From AP-15 sp963703745 (lineage in GTDB: Bacteria; Pseudomonadota; Alphaproteobacteria; ATCC43930; CGMCC-115725), in NCBI GenBank assembly GCA_963703745.1, contig CAVPFL010000004.1:62001-126000 (forward strand): DNA of 64,000 bases, in the 5' to 3' direction. Below, in pieces: positions 9,273 through 18,861 of the stretch. Below the pieces are notes generated by a model. That model was not told where the DNA came from. It saw only the letters and a list, made by a program, of their open reading frames with translations, and did no database searches. Position numbers and translations under genes: made by a program. The stretch's first letter is position 1. Each line of letters opens with the position of its first letter.

Positions 9273-10511
9273 TCAAGCGGGCGGCGCGCCGATCGCGATC
9301 TCTCTGAGGTATACGAGGCAGGCCGCGCGGTCAGCGGTAAAGTCGTCGGCTTCCCACCAGTCGCGGACCGCGGCGAGCAGCCGGCCGACCCGCTCGCCGG
9401 GCAGGATGCCGAGGGCCGCCACGTCGCGTCCGCTGAGCGGAAACACCGGCGGTGTCCAGTTGCCAGCGAGATCGAGGAGCTCGGCGAATCGGCTTCGCGA
9501 CATTTCCCCTTGTGCCGCTGACAGCGTCACCAAGTCGCGATAGCGTTCGACGCCAAGCCGATAAATCGCTCGACGCTGGGATCGTGCATCCGCCTGGGGA
9601 TCGAGAGGCCGGGGTGGGGAAAGACCATGCAGCCGATCCCGCCACGCATTCGGAAAGCGCAAGCGCGCGGCGAGCGCTACCGCACCCTCGCCGTCGACTT
9701 CGATCAGCGAGGCCACACGACGCAGCGGATCAATTTCGGGCTCGAACGCAATCAGCTGCCGCAGTCGATCGAGCCGGCGCGCCTCGGGCAGTACCACCGC
9801 CAGCACCCCGTCTTTCTGCATCATCCGCAGCACCGCGATCGGGTCCGGGGTTTCGAGCAGCTTTACGAGTTCCTGCGAGACGCGCTCTGCCGACAGGCTC
9901 GGCAATAGATGTGCCGCGGCCCGGCAGGCGGCGCGCGCCTCTGCATCGCCGGTGCCGGTTCCGAAACGCGCCTCAAAGCGGTAGTAGCGGAGCAGCCTCA
10001 GCACATCCTCGGCGATGCGGGTCGGGGGATCACCGACAAAGCGGACCCGGTGGACACGCAGATCGGCGAGGCCGCCGACCGGATCATGGAGGGTGCCGTC
10101 GGGAGCGAGAAAGATCGCGTTGATTGTGAAGTCGCGGCGCGCCGCGTCGGCCGCCCAATCGGCGTCAAAGGCGACACGCGCGCGGCGGCCGTAAGTCTCG
10201 ACGTCGCGGCGCAATGTTGTAATTTCGAAATGCCGCGGGAGCACGATTGCGGTTACCGTGCCATGCGCGAGACCGGTCGGCACGACCTTGATGCCGGCCT
10301 TTTCCAAGAGCTCGACGACGCGGTCCGGAGACGCGGGAGTGGCGATATCGATATCGCCGATCCGCTTTCCCAGTAGCGCGTCGCGCACCGAGCCGCCGAC
10401 GAACCGGGCCTCGACGCCGCCCGCCGAAAGTGCCGCCAGCACCGCGCGAGTCGCGGGCTCAACCATCCACGGCTGCGGAGCAATCCGGCGTTGCTTCTCA
10501 GGTTCCGTCAT
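9273..10511 (-). CDS. cca: CCA tRNA nucleotidyltransferase
   Basis: 412 residues. Adds or repairs the 3'-CCA of tRNAs using CTP and ATP. The class II nucleotidyltransferase head is clear: FVGGSVRD at about 38-44, the metal-binding DID at 53-55, then RDFTINA and the RIAEDVLRLLRYYRF helix. The start is ATG 10511, which overlaps the stop of the upstream DUF6111 gene by 4 nt; the longer frame would run into that gene. Part of the DUF1285-Nudix-DUF6111-cca cluster common in Alphaproteobacteria. Confidence 0.93.
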   Translation of the reverse strand: MTEPEKQRRIAPQPWMVEPATRAVLAALSAGGVEARFVGGSVRDALLGKRIGDIDIATPASPDRVVELLEKAGIKVVPTGLAHGTVTAIVLPRHFEITTLRRDVETYGRRARVAFDADWAADAARRDFTINAIFLAPDGTLHDPVGGLADLRVHRVRFVGDPPTRIAEDVLRLLRYYRFEARFGTGTGDAEARAACRAAAHLLPSLSAERVSQELVKLLETPDPIAVLRMMQKDGVLAVVLPEARRLDRLRQLIAFEPEIDPLRRVASLIEVDGEGAVALAARLRFPNAWRDRLHGLSPPRPLDPQADARSQRRAIYRLGVERYRDLVTLSAAQGEMSRSRFAELLDLAGNWTPPVFPLSGRDVAALGILPGERVGRLLAAVRDWWEADDFTADRAACLVYLREIAIGAPPA

Positions 10512-10789
10512 TGGCCGGGCTTCGGTTCGATATGCCCGGGAACGATGTGACCGTTCTCCCAGCGCGGCGGCACGTAGACGCCCTCCTGCGGCCTGCCGAA
10601 ATGAACCGTCACGGCGAACAGAACGAGCGCCAACAGAGCCACTCCGATGCCGGCGAGCCAGACCCACGGCAACGCCCTCCACGATGACGTGCCGTTCCGC
10701 CCCGAGGGTCGCAGTGTGGTGACCCAGAGCAGGTACACTGCCGTCGGCAAAAGAAGTGGCAGGACAATCGTGAGGAGGACCCGAGGCAT
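10508..10789 (-). CDS. DUF6111 family small membrane protein
   Basis: 93 residues with two hydrophobic segments (about 4-24 and 44-64) and a short hydrophilic tail containing YVPPRWENGHIVPGH, typical of DUF6111. Function unknown. It lies 7 bp from the Nudix gene and overlaps cca by ATGA, so it is translated with them. Confidence 0.85.
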   Translation of the reverse strand: MPRVLLTIVLPLLLPTAVYLLWVTTLRPSGRNGTSSWRALPWVWLAGIGVALLALVLFAVTVHFGRPQEGVYVPPRWENGHIVPGHIEPKPGQ

Positions 10790-10796
10790 TCCCTCC

Positions 10797-11447
10797 TCAA
10801 CCGGCGAGCACCTCGGCCAAGTTCACCAGCATTCCCGCCGTCGCTCCCCAGATGTACCGATTCTCGTACGGCAAGACGAAAAAAATGCGGGTTCGCTGGT
10901 CAAAGACGCGGGTCATGCGTCGATGGTTGCTCGGGTCGAGAACAAAAGAAAGCGGCACCTCGAACACCTCGGACACTTCGAATGGATCAGGGGCAAGCGG
11001 AAAGGGTACTTTGATAATACCGACCATCGGGGTGATTTCGAAGCCGGTCCCGGTCACATAAGTATCGAGCCGGCCGATAACTGTCACATGATCGCGGGTC
11101 AGCCCGACCTCCTCCTCGGTCTCCCGCAGCGCGGCATCTGTCGCATCCTGATCGCTTGCCTCGATACGCCCGCCGGGAAACGAGATCTGTCCGGCGTGGG
11201 CACTCAGATGCGCGGTGCGCTGGGTCAGCAGCACCGACATGCCGCCGGCACGGTCAACGAGTGGAACCAGTACCGCCGCGGGCCGCAATTCGGTGCTGGG
11301 CGGCGTCCACCCGGGATTGAGGTCATGGTCGCCACGCGTCGCTTGCCTCAGGGCGGCGGCTTCGGACGGGTCAGCGGCACCGCCAAAACCTCGCCTGCCG
11401 GGACGTCCGAGACGCGCAAAACGCGTAATCACCCGGTCCCGCGTCAT
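10797..11447 (-). CDS. Nudix hydrolase, probable CoA pyrophosphatase
   Basis: 216 residues from the ATG at 11447. The Nudix box is intact (GGRIEASDQDATDAALRETE continuing EEVGL). The preceding LLTQRTAHLSAHAGQISFPGG is the UPF0035/CoA-specific motif of NudL-type enzymes, which cleave CoA into 3',5'-ADP and 4'-phosphopantetheine. An upstream in-frame start at 11528 would overlap the DUF1285 gene by more than 50 bp and is rejected. Co-directional with DUF1285 upstream (26 bp gap) and DUF6111 downstream (7 bp). Confidence 0.88.
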   Translation of the reverse strand: MTRDRVITRFARLGRPGRRGFGGAADPSEAAALRQATRGDHDLNPGWTPPSTELRPAAVLVPLVDRAGGMSVLLTQRTAHLSAHAGQISFPGGRIEASDQDATDAALRETEEEVGLTRDHVTVIGRLDTYVTGTGFEITPMVGIIKVPFPLAPDPFEVSEVFEVPLSFVLDPSNHRRMTRVFDQRTRIFFVLPYENRYIWGATAGMLVNLAEVLAG

Positions 11448-11473
11448 TGGATTGGCTATTTCCACTTTGACCG

Positions 11474-12091
11474 TCAACCCCAGTCCGGGTCGGGTTCGCC
11501 GAGCCGGAAGAACCTGCCCCCGCTCCATACCCCGAACTGGCTGGTCTGCCCGATCGGCTCCTCCGTGCCGAGCTCAACCAACTCGTAGTACACCGAGCGC
11601 GCGAGTCGCGCCTCAAGGCGGTCGCGTACCAGAATATAAGGCGCCGGCTCGTCGTTCGCAGCCGTCTCGACGCGCAGCGGATTGTCCGGTCCAGCGGTCA
11701 CAATATCGTCGAGATTGGTCCGGAAGATCAGCTGCTGCTCGCGGCCTTCGCACAGGACGTTCAGCGCCACCGCAAGGAAGGGGACGTCCTCGACCTCGAT
11801 GCGGCCGCGCTCCGCGGGGGTGACGAGCCAATAGCCGCCGTCCGGCTCACGGCGCAGAACGGAGGCAAAGAGCTTGACGAGCGCCGGCCGACCGATCGGA
11901 GACCCGCGATAGTACCATGTGCCATCCCGGGCGATCCGCATATCGAGATCGCCGCAATCGACCGGCGACCGGTTGCTGCCGGCGACCGGGCGAACCGCTG
12001 AGGAATTGCCGGAGCCGGTTTTTTGTATCAGGCTCGAACTTGTTCCAGTGTTTGAAGAGGGATCGGACTGCTTGAATTCTACCCCACCCAT
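11474..12091 (-). CDS. DUF1285 domain protein
   Basis: 205 residues. The recognisable DUF1285 core starts CGDLDMRIARDGTWYYRGSP and continues through GYWLVTPAERGRIEVEDVPF to the C-terminus GQTSQFGVWSGGRFFRLGEPD. The start is ATG 12091 with a strong GCGGAGGA ahead. Function unknown. The first ~60 residues are Ser/Asn-rich and low in conservation signals. Its start overlaps the probable start region of the divergent MoxR gene, so the two promoters must lie inside each other's 5' ends. Confidence 0.85.
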   Translation of the reverse strand: MGGVEFKQSDPSSNTGTSSSLIQKTGSGNSSAVRPVAGSNRSPVDCGDLDMRIARDGTWYYRGSPIGRPALVKLFASVLRREPDGGYWLVTPAERGRIEVEDVPFLAVALNVLCEGREQQLIFRTNLDDIVTAGPDNPLRVETAANDEPAPYILVRDRLEARLARSVYYELVELGTEEPIGQTSQFGVWSGGRFFRLGEPDPDWG

Positions 12092-13079
12092 CAACGTGTC
12101 CTCCGCAGATTTCGTTGCCGAGGTTGAAGCGCTGGGCGGGCGCTTGAGCCTCGTCCGCGAGCGGATCGGCGAAATCATCTTTGGTCAACGGGAGGTAATC
12201 GAGCAAGCCTTGATCACTTTGTTGTGCGGGGGACACACCTTGTTGATCGGCGTCCCCGGGCTCGCCAAGACTCGGCTCGTCGAGACTCTGGGCACGATCC
12301 TCGGCCTCGAAGAGAAGCGCATTCAATGCACGCCCGACCTGATGCCGGCGGACATTCTCGGTTCCGAGGTGCTCGAGGAAAGCGAGACGGGACGGCGATC
12401 TTTTCGGTTCATCCCAGGTCCGGTCTTTAGCCAGCTGCTGATGGCGGACGAAATCAACAGAGCGAGCCCGCGCACGCAATCGGCGCTGTTGCAGGCAATG
12501 CAGGAAGGCCGCGTCTCGATCGCCGGCCAATACCATCCGTTGCCGCGGCCATTTCACGTGCTCGCAACGCAGAACCCGCTCGAGCAGGAAGGCACCTATC
12601 CGCTTCCCGAAGCGCAGCTCGACCGCTTTTTATTGCAGATCGATGTAGACTATCCCGATCGGGACGCCGAGCGGCAGATGTTGATCGCCACGACCGGCCT
12701 GACCGAGGACCGGCCTCGGCCGGCGATGAGCGTAGCCGAACTGATTGCCGCGCAACGTGTCGTACGTTGCATCCCGGTCGGCGAAAGCGTCGTCGAGGCG
12801 ATCCTCTCGCTGGTCCGCTCGGCGCGGCCGAACGGTTCCGCGACCGAAAGCATGACGCGCTTCGTCTCGTGGGGACCGGGGCCGCGTGCCAGCCAGGCAC
12901 TGATGCTCGCTTGCCGCGCCCGCGCGCTGATCGACGGCCGATTCAGCCCGTCGATTGATGATGTCGTCGCGCTGGCACCGCCTGTGCTGCGCCACCGCAT
13001 GGCTGTCAGCTTCGCCGGCCGCGCCGAAGGTGTCACGGTGGCTCGGGTTATCGAGCAGATTTCGGCGCCGTTCCGGTGA
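12072..13079 (+). CDS. MoxR-family AAA+ ATPase
   Basis: About 335 residues. Chaperone-like AAA+ ATPase thought to act with VWA/DUF58 partners. Walker A GVPGLAKTR, Walker B LLMADEINRASPRTQ, sensor 1 HVLATQNP and the arginine-containing PLPEAQLDRF are seen. The start is unsettled: TTG 12072 has GAAGAGG upstream; GTG 12096 gives 327 residues, also normal for the family. A much longer frame from 11919 would run through the opposite-strand gene and is unlikely. Stop overlaps the next gene (GTGA). First gene of a four-gene operon. Confidence 0.9.
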   Translation: MNSTPPINVSSADFVAEVEALGGRLSLVRERIGEIIFGQREVIEQALITLLCGGHTLLIGVPGLAKTRLVETLGTILGLEEKRIQCTPDLMPADILGSEVLEESETGRRSFRFIPGPVFSQLLMADEINRASPRTQSALLQAMQEGRVSIAGQYHPLPRPFHVLATQNPLEQEGTYPLPEAQLDRFLLQIDVDYPDRDAERQMLIATTGLTEDRPRPAMSVAELIAAQRVVRCIPVGESVVEAILSLVRSARPNGSATESMTRFVSWGPGPRASQALMLACRARALIDGRFSPSIDDVVALAPPVLRHRMAVSFAGRAEGVTVARVIEQISAPFR

Positions 13080-14014
13080 GCCCGTCCGAATCGAGGCCGG
13101 CGGCGGCGTTGCTGACACGGCGACACGTGCCGCTCGCCGCTCTGCGCGATCGGGCGGAAGCAGCAGCTTCCGTGCTGCCGCCGCTTCTGATTGCCGCCGA
13201 GCGTGTCGCCGTGACCGTCGCACAAGGGGTTCACGGTCGCCGCCGCGTTGGCCAAGGGGAGACCTTCTGGCAATTTCGTCAATACCAGCCGGGGGACGCG
13301 GCCGCGCGCATCGATTGGCGCGAGAGTGCGAAGTCGCAACGCCTCTATGTCCGCGAAACCGAGTGGGAAGCCGCGCAGAGCGTCTGGCTGTGGCGCGACG
13401 CTTCCGCCTCGATGGACTATAGCTCGGCGGAATACTTGACCCGCGCCGAGTGGCCGACGAAACGCGACCGCGCCGAACTTCTGCTCGTCGCCTTGGCGAG
13501 CCTTCTCGTCCGCGGCGGCGAGCGCTTGACCCTGCTCGGTAGTGGCATCGCACCGATGAATGGGCGGATTGCGCTATCACGTGTGGTTGAGATGATCGAC
13601 CGCAAACCCATCGCCGACAGCCTGCCCGCGTTCGAGCCCTTGCCGCGGGCCGGCCAGCTCGTCCTGATAGGCGACTTCCTGTCGCCGCTCGATGCGGTCA
13701 ACGCCGTTGCCACCCGCTTTGCCGCGGCAGGGCTCAAGGGCCACATGCTGCAGGTCAGCGACCCGGCCGAGGAGGACCTACCCTTCGACGGACGCATCCG
13801 CTTTGCCGGCGTCGAGGAACGCGACGAGGTCGTCATCAGCCGGGTCGAGAGCATCCGAGACGACTACTCCAAGCGCTTCCAGCGCCATCGGCAGGGCCTT
13901 GCAGCGATTGCCGGGACGGTTGGCTGGAGCTTCGGCTTTCACCGCACGGATCGCCCGCCGCACCTCGCCTTGCTGGCGCTCTTTGCCGCGTTGTCGGCTG
14001 ATCGCCGGCGGTAA
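13076..14014 (+). CDS. DUF58 domain protein
   Basis: 312 residues, GTG start inside the moxR stop (4-nt overlap). The DUF58 hallmark is clear: RRVGQGETFWQFRQYQPGD followed by RIDWRESAKSQRLYVRE, then the VWA-like segment VWLWRDASASMDYSS. It is expected to work with the MoxR ATPase and the downstream BatA-like membrane proteins in a cell-envelope or stress complex, as in the bat-type operons; the exact role is unknown. Confidence 0.9.
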   Translation: MSPSESRPAAALLTRRHVPLAALRDRAEAAASVLPPLLIAAERVAVTVAQGVHGRRRVGQGETFWQFRQYQPGDAAARIDWRESAKSQRLYVRETEWEAAQSVWLWRDASASMDYSSAEYLTRAEWPTKRDRAELLLVALASLLVRGGERLTLLGSGIAPMNGRIALSRVVEMIDRKPIADSLPAFEPLPRAGQLVLIGDFLSPLDAVNAVATRFAAAGLKGHMLQVSDPAEEDLPFDGRIRFAGVEERDEVVISRVESIRDDYSKRFQRHRQGLAAIAGTVGWSFGFHRTDRPPHLALLALFAALSADRRR

Positions 14015-14017
14015 GCG

Positions 14018-16726
14018 ATGCTGGCGCTCGGCTCCCTCGCCTTTGCTTCGCCGTGGCTGCTCTTGGCACTGGCGACGCTGCCGATCATCTGGTGGCTGCT
14101 ACGAGTGACCCCGCCGGCGCCGCGCCGCATCTCCTTTCCCGCGATCCGACTGCTTCTCGGGCTGGTGCCTCGCGAAGAGACGCCGGCGCGCACCCCGTTA
14201 TGGCTGATCCTGTTGCGCATGGTGCTCGCCGCGCTGGTGATTGTCGCGGCGGCCCATCCGTTGCTTAATCCGCGAGCGCACCTGGCCTCGACGGGGCCGA
14301 TTCTTGTGATCGTCGATGACGGCTGGACGGCCGCGCGCGACTGGCCGGCGCGACAATCGGCGCTCGACGACCTCCTAGCTGAGGCTGAACGCGAGAAGCG
14401 CCAAGTGGTCCTCGTCGCCACCGCCCCGTCCGCTACAAACGAACCGCCGCCGCTGGCGCCGATTCGCGCGGCCGACGCACGCGCCGCGATCCAGGCCTTG
14501 CAGCCCAAGCCATGGCCGGTCGACCGGCAGGCGGCGCTGGCGCGGCTCCAAGCGTCGTCGCTGGCCGACGCGACTTCCGCTTTCTGGCTCAGCGACGGCG
14601 TCGCCGATGGCGCGAGCCAGGTGCTCGCCACTTATCTCGCCGAGCGGGGCAGCTTGCATTACCTCGCGGCAGACGCAAGCCAGGCCCCGCTCCTGCTCAT
14701 AGCTGGCGACATGCAAGCAAACGATCTCGGCGTCAGGTTAAGTTCGCTGCCGACGCCGGCATCACGTCTCCTTCAAGTCCGCGCCAGCGGCGAGGATGGC
14801 CGTCTGCTCGCCCGCCAGGCGGCAACGATCGAACCCGGGACCAAGGGGGCCGAGGTTCGGCTACCGATGCCGAGCGAGCTGAGGAACCGGGCGGCTCGCA
14901 TCGAAATCGAGGGCGATCAGTCGGCCGGCTCGGTGCTGCTGGTCGATGAGCGGTGGCGACGCCGCCCGGTCGGCATCGCGGCAGCGACGAATGCCGGGGC
15001 GCAGCCGCTGCTCAGCGAGAATTACTATCTCGAGCGCGCACTTGGCCCGTTCACCGAGATCCGTCGCGGTCGCCCGACCGATCTCCTCAAACGCGAGCTC
15101 GCCGTCCTGATCTTCTCTGATGTCGGACCGGACTCGCCGGCGGAGGAAGCGGCCGTCGTCAAATGGATCGAGGCCGGCGGGCTGCTGCTGCGCTTTGCCG
15201 GTCCTCACCTCGCCGAGCAGGCCGATGAGCTGCTGCCGGTGCGGCTGCGCCGCGGCGGCCGCACAATCGGTGGTGCACTTTCCTGGGAGCAGCCCGCCCG
15301 GCTCGCTCCGTTCCCGCCCGACAGCCCGTTCGCCGGGCTCGCAGTCCCGGCCGACGTGGCGGTTTCTCGCCAGGTTCTGGCCGAGCCTGATCTCGACCTT
15401 GCAGCCAAGACGTGGGCGCGCCTGGCCGACGGTACCCCGCTCGTCACCGCCGAGAAGCGGGGCCAAGGCTGGATCGTGCTTGTCCACACGACGGCGAATG
15501 CCGATTGGTCGAACCTCGCCCTTTCGGGATTGTTCGTCGAGATGCTGCGCCGCACGGTGGCCATGAGCCAAGGACTGGTGACGGCAAGCGAAGAGACGCT
15601 GCCGCCGATCGAGACTCTCGACGGATTTGGGCAGTTGCAGCGAGCCCCGCCGACCGCCCGCCCGATCTCCGGTAAGGAGGTGGCTTCGGCGATCGCATCT
15701 CCGCAGCATCCGCCCGGCTTCTACGGCACGACTGACAGCAAGCGTGCGCTCAACCTCTCGGCCGGGGTCGCAGAATTGAAGCCGATCGAAGGCCTGCCGC
15801 CCGGCACCACACGGGAGAGCTTCCCGAGCGGCCGCGAGATCGATCTTAGGCCGCCGCTCCTGACCGCAGCGCTGTTTTTGGCGCTCGCCGATTTGCTGAT
15901 CGCCTATGCGCTGCGCGGCTTGTTGCGAAGACGCCTCGCGCAGCCTGTCGCCGCCTTTCTCTTGGTGGTGCTCGGCGCTATTTCGACGGCGCACGCCGAC
16001 GACGCCTTTGTCGTGCAGGCGACTTCCGAGTTACGGCTGGCCTATGTGCGGACCGGGAACGATGAGGTCGATGCAGTGAGCCGCGCCGGGTTGGTCGGCC
16101 TGACTGCAACCCTGAACCGACGAACCGCGGTAGAGACCGCCGATCCGCTCGCCGTCGACATCGAGCGGGACGAGCTGATCTTTTTTCCACTGCTTTACTG
16201 GCCTGTGGTTTCCGATCAAGCGCCACCTTCCTCGACAGCGGTCGAACGGATCAATCGCTATCTCGGGACCGGCGGCACGATTCTCTTCGATACGCGCGAC
16301 GGCTACGATCAGACCCCCGGATCATTCGGTGGTGCCATTCTGTCGGCGCAACGCCTGCGCCATTTGGTAGGCGCCGTCAAGATTCCGACCCTGGTGCCGA
16401 TTCCGCCCGATCACGTTTTGACCAAATCCTTTTATCTGCTTCACGAATTTCCCGGCCGCTGGAACACCGGGTCGCTGTGGGTCGAACCCGTCGAGGATCG
16501 CGTCAATGACGGGGTCTCGAGCGTCGTCGTGGGGGCCAACGACTGGGCGGCCGCCTGGGCTGTCGACGGGCAAGGGCGTCCTGCTTTCGCGGTTGTCCCC
16601 GGTGACGAGTCGCAGCGCGAGATGGCGATGCAATTCGGCGTCAATCTCGTCATGTACGTGCTGACCGGCAACTACAAGTCGGACCAAGTGCACGTTCCCG
16701 CGATCCTGGAGCGCCTCGGTCAATGA
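14018..16726 (+). CDS. BatA-like N-terminal / DUF4159 membrane protein
   Basis: 902 residues. The N-terminus has two membrane segments around residues 5-25 and 60-80, as in BatA (FASPWLLLALATLPIIWWLL and LRMVLAALVIVAAAHPLL), followed by a VWA-like region. A further membrane segment lies near 615-640. The C-terminal ~230 residues (FVVQATSELRLAYVRTGN ... INRYLGTGGTILFDTRDGYD ... LWVEPVEDRVNDGVSSVVVG) are DUF4159. It starts 3 bp after the DUF58 gene and overlaps the next gene by 4 nt. Role unknown; probably an envelope component of the MoxR system. Confidence 0.9.
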   Translation: MLALGSLAFASPWLLLALATLPIIWWLLRVTPPAPRRISFPAIRLLLGLVPREETPARTPLWLILLRMVLAALVIVAAAHPLLNPRAHLASTGPILVIVDDGWTAARDWPARQSALDDLLAEAEREKRQVVLVATAPSATNEPPPLAPIRAADARAAIQALQPKPWPVDRQAALARLQASSLADATSAFWLSDGVADGASQVLATYLAERGSLHYLAADASQAPLLLIAGDMQANDLGVRLSSLPTPASRLLQVRASGEDGRLLARQAATIEPGTKGAEVRLPMPSELRNRAARIEIEGDQSAGSVLLVDERWRRRPVGIAAATNAGAQPLLSENYYLERALGPFTEIRRGRPTDLLKRELAVLIFSDVGPDSPAEEAAVVKWIEAGGLLLRFAGPHLAEQADELLPVRLRRGGRTIGGALSWEQPARLAPFPPDSPFAGLAVPADVAVSRQVLAEPDLDLAAKTWARLADGTPLVTAEKRGQGWIVLVHTTANADWSNLALSGLFVEMLRRTVAMSQGLVTASEETLPPIETLDGFGQLQRAPPTARPISGKEVASAIASPQHPPGFYGTTDSKRALNLSAGVAELKPIEGLPPGTTRESFPSGREIDLRPPLLTAALFLALADLLIAYALRGLLRRRLAQPVAAFLLVVLGAISTAHADDAFVVQATSELRLAYVRTGNDEVDAVSRAGLVGLTATLNRRTAVETADPLAVDIERDELIFFPLLYWPVVSDQAPPSSTAVERINRYLGTGGTILFDTRDGYDQTPGSFGGAILSAQRLRHLVGAVKIPTLVPIPPDHVLTKSFYLLHEFPGRWNTGSLWVEPVEDRVNDGVSSVVVGANDWAAAWAVDGQGRPAFAVVPGDESQREMAMQFGVNLVMYVLTGNYKSDQVHVPAILERLGQ

Positions 16727-18831
16727 GCGTAGGCGCTTTCACGATCGCAACCGCGCCGCTCCTGTCTTGGACGGCGATTGCGCTGCTCGGCGCCGTTTCG
16801 GCGCTGGTCCTTGGTTTTGGAGTGCTGCGCCGAGCGCGGGGGTTGCCATGGCGCGCCATCGCCCTCGCGATCCTGCTCGCCGCACTGGTCAATCCCTCGA
16901 TGGTCGAGGAACAGCGCTCACCGCAGCGCGACATCGCGATCGTCGTCGTCGACGAGTTGCCGAGCCAACGCATCGGCGACCGGCAGCACGCGACCGAGAC
17001 CGCGCTGGCCTCACTCAAGGATCGGCTTGCCCGGGAGCGTGATCTCGACCTCCGCGTGGTCCGGGCGGGAAAGCCGCAACCTGGTGCCGGCGACGACGGG
17101 ACCAGGCTCTTCACTGCACTCGATCGGGCGATGTCGGACGTACCGCGCCAACGTCTAGCCGGCGTCGTTATGATCACCGATGGCCAGGTGCACGACGTGC
17201 CGAGCGGGGACGCGAACGCGCTGAAACAGGCGGTTGGTGCGCCCCTCCATGTCCTGCTCTCCGGACAGCCCGATGAGGGCGACCGACGGCTCGTCGTCGA
17301 TCAAGCGCCGAGCTTTGGCCTGGTCGGCAAGGAGTTGAAGCTGACGATCCGGGTCGAGGATTTGCCTCTACCGACAAAGCAGGAAGGAGGTCCGACCGCC
17401 CAGGCCAGGGTTACATGGCGCAAGGACGGCGGTACCCCGCATCCGGTCATGGTGCCCATCGACCGCGATGTCCCGCTGCCGGTCGTAATCGACCATGGCG
17501 GACCCAACGTCATCGAGATTGAGGTCGAGCCCGGCCCGCAAGAGCTTACCCTCAACAACAACCGCGCTGTCGTCGTCGTCAGCGGTGTGCGCGACCGGTT
17601 GCGGGTGCTGCTGGTGTCGGGCGAGCCCCATGCCGGCGAGCGGGTCTGGCGCAACATCCTCAAATCCGACCCTTCGGTCGACCTCGTTCATTTCACGATC
17701 CTGCGCCCGCCGGAAAAGCAGGACGGCACACCAATCCGCGAACTGTCGCTGATCGCCTTCCCGATCCGCGAATTGTTCGATGTCAAGCTCGACGAATTCG
17801 ACCTGATCATCTTCGATCGCTACAGTCGGCGCGGTGTAATCCCGCAGGCCTATCTCGAGAATGTCGCGCGCTATGTTCGCAACGGGGGCGCCTTTCTCGA
17901 GGCGGCGGGCCCGAGTTTTGGCACGCCGTTGAGCCTGGCCCGTACACCGCTCGGAACCATATTGCCCACCGAGCCCACCGGGGATGTCTTCGAAGAGGGC
18001 TTCAAGGCCAAGCTCACCGATCCGGGTCGGCGGCACCCGGTCACGGAGGGGCTTTCCGGGGCTGGCCCACCGGGCGGTGAGCCGAGCTGGGGGCGCTGGT
18101 TCCGCCAGGTCGAGGCGCACGTCCATCACGGCACGACATTGATGAGCGGCGATCATGGCGATCCGCTACTCGTGCTCGACCGTGTCGGCAAAGGACGCGT
18201 GGCACAGCTGCTTTCCGACCAGATGTGGTTCTGGGCCCGCGGTTTCGAGGGCGGAGGTCCGGAGGCGGAGCTGCTGCGCCGGCTTGCTTATTGGCTGATG
18301 AAGGAACCCGACCTCGAGGAGAACGATCTGCGCGCTGCCGTCGAAGGCGACCGCCTGGCAGTCACTCGACAATCGCTCGAGCCCGACGACCGCCCGGTCA
18401 CCGTTACGGCACCTGACGGGTCCATCCAAAGCCTGACATTATCGCCCGACAGGGGCGGTCGCAGTACCGGCAGTCTGCCGATCGGTGAGATGGGGCTCTA
18501 CCGGGTGACCGATAGCAGCCGCACGGCGCTCGCCGCGGCAGGACCGCTCAATCCGATCGAATTCGCCGATGTCCGCACCACCCCGGAGAAGCTGGCGCCG
18601 GTGGTTGCCGCGACCGGCGGAGGAATCTTCTGGGTGGGCAACGGGACGATGCCGGAAATTCGCAGGGTCTCCCCCGACCGGGTGGCGGCCGGGCGGAATT
18701 GGATGGGATTGCGCGCCAACGGTGACTATACCGTGACCGGCTTCAGCGAAACGCCGCTGCTGCCGGGCATCGCGGCCCTGCTGCTGATCGTCGGCGGGTT
18801 GCTCGCGGCCTGGCGCCGCGAAGGCAGCTGA
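16723..18831 (+). CDS. Large membrane protein of the MoxR operon (glutamine-amidotransferase-like)
   Basis: 702 residues. Two N-terminal membrane segments (about 10-30 and 42-62) and one near the C-terminus (LLPGIAALLLIVGGLLAAW). The large middle part has a VWA-like start (QRDIAIVVVDELPSQ) and a later class I amidotransferase-like fold segment (FDLIIFDRYSRRGVIPQAYLE and GGAFLEAAGPSF), as in the usual fourth protein of MoxR-DUF58-DUF4159 loci. Overlaps the DUF4159 gene (ATGA). Exact role unknown. Confidence 0.85.
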   Translation: MSVGAFTIATAPLLSWTAIALLGAVSALVLGFGVLRRARGLPWRAIALAILLAALVNPSMVEEQRSPQRDIAIVVVDELPSQRIGDRQHATETALASLKDRLARERDLDLRVVRAGKPQPGAGDDGTRLFTALDRAMSDVPRQRLAGVVMITDGQVHDVPSGDANALKQAVGAPLHVLLSGQPDEGDRRLVVDQAPSFGLVGKELKLTIRVEDLPLPTKQEGGPTAQARVTWRKDGGTPHPVMVPIDRDVPLPVVIDHGGPNVIEIEVEPGPQELTLNNNRAVVVVSGVRDRLRVLLVSGEPHAGERVWRNILKSDPSVDLVHFTILRPPEKQDGTPIRELSLIAFPIRELFDVKLDEFDLIIFDRYSRRGVIPQAYLENVARYVRNGGAFLEAAGPSFGTPLSLARTPLGTILPTEPTGDVFEEGFKAKLTDPGRRHPVTEGLSGAGPPGGEPSWGRWFRQVEAHVHHGTTLMSGDHGDPLLVLDRVGKGRVAQLLSDQMWFWARGFEGGGPEAELLRRLAYWLMKEPDLEENDLRAAVEGDRLAVTRQSLEPDDRPVTVTAPDGSIQSLTLSPDRGGRSTGSLPIGEMGLYRVTDSSRTALAAAGPLNPIEFADVRTTPEKLAPVVAATGGGIFWVGNGTMPEIRRVSPDRVAAGRNWMGLRANGDYTVTGFSETPLLPGIAALLLIVGGLLAAWRREGS

Positions 18832-18861
18832 CCTGCCCGCCTCTCCATTGCCGGGCGAACC

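Noticed and set aside
14861..15994. Long minus-strand open frame of 377 codons inside the DUF4159 gene
   Set aside because: Antisense to a gene with clear family signals; composition is Arg/Gln-rich and no motif is seen.
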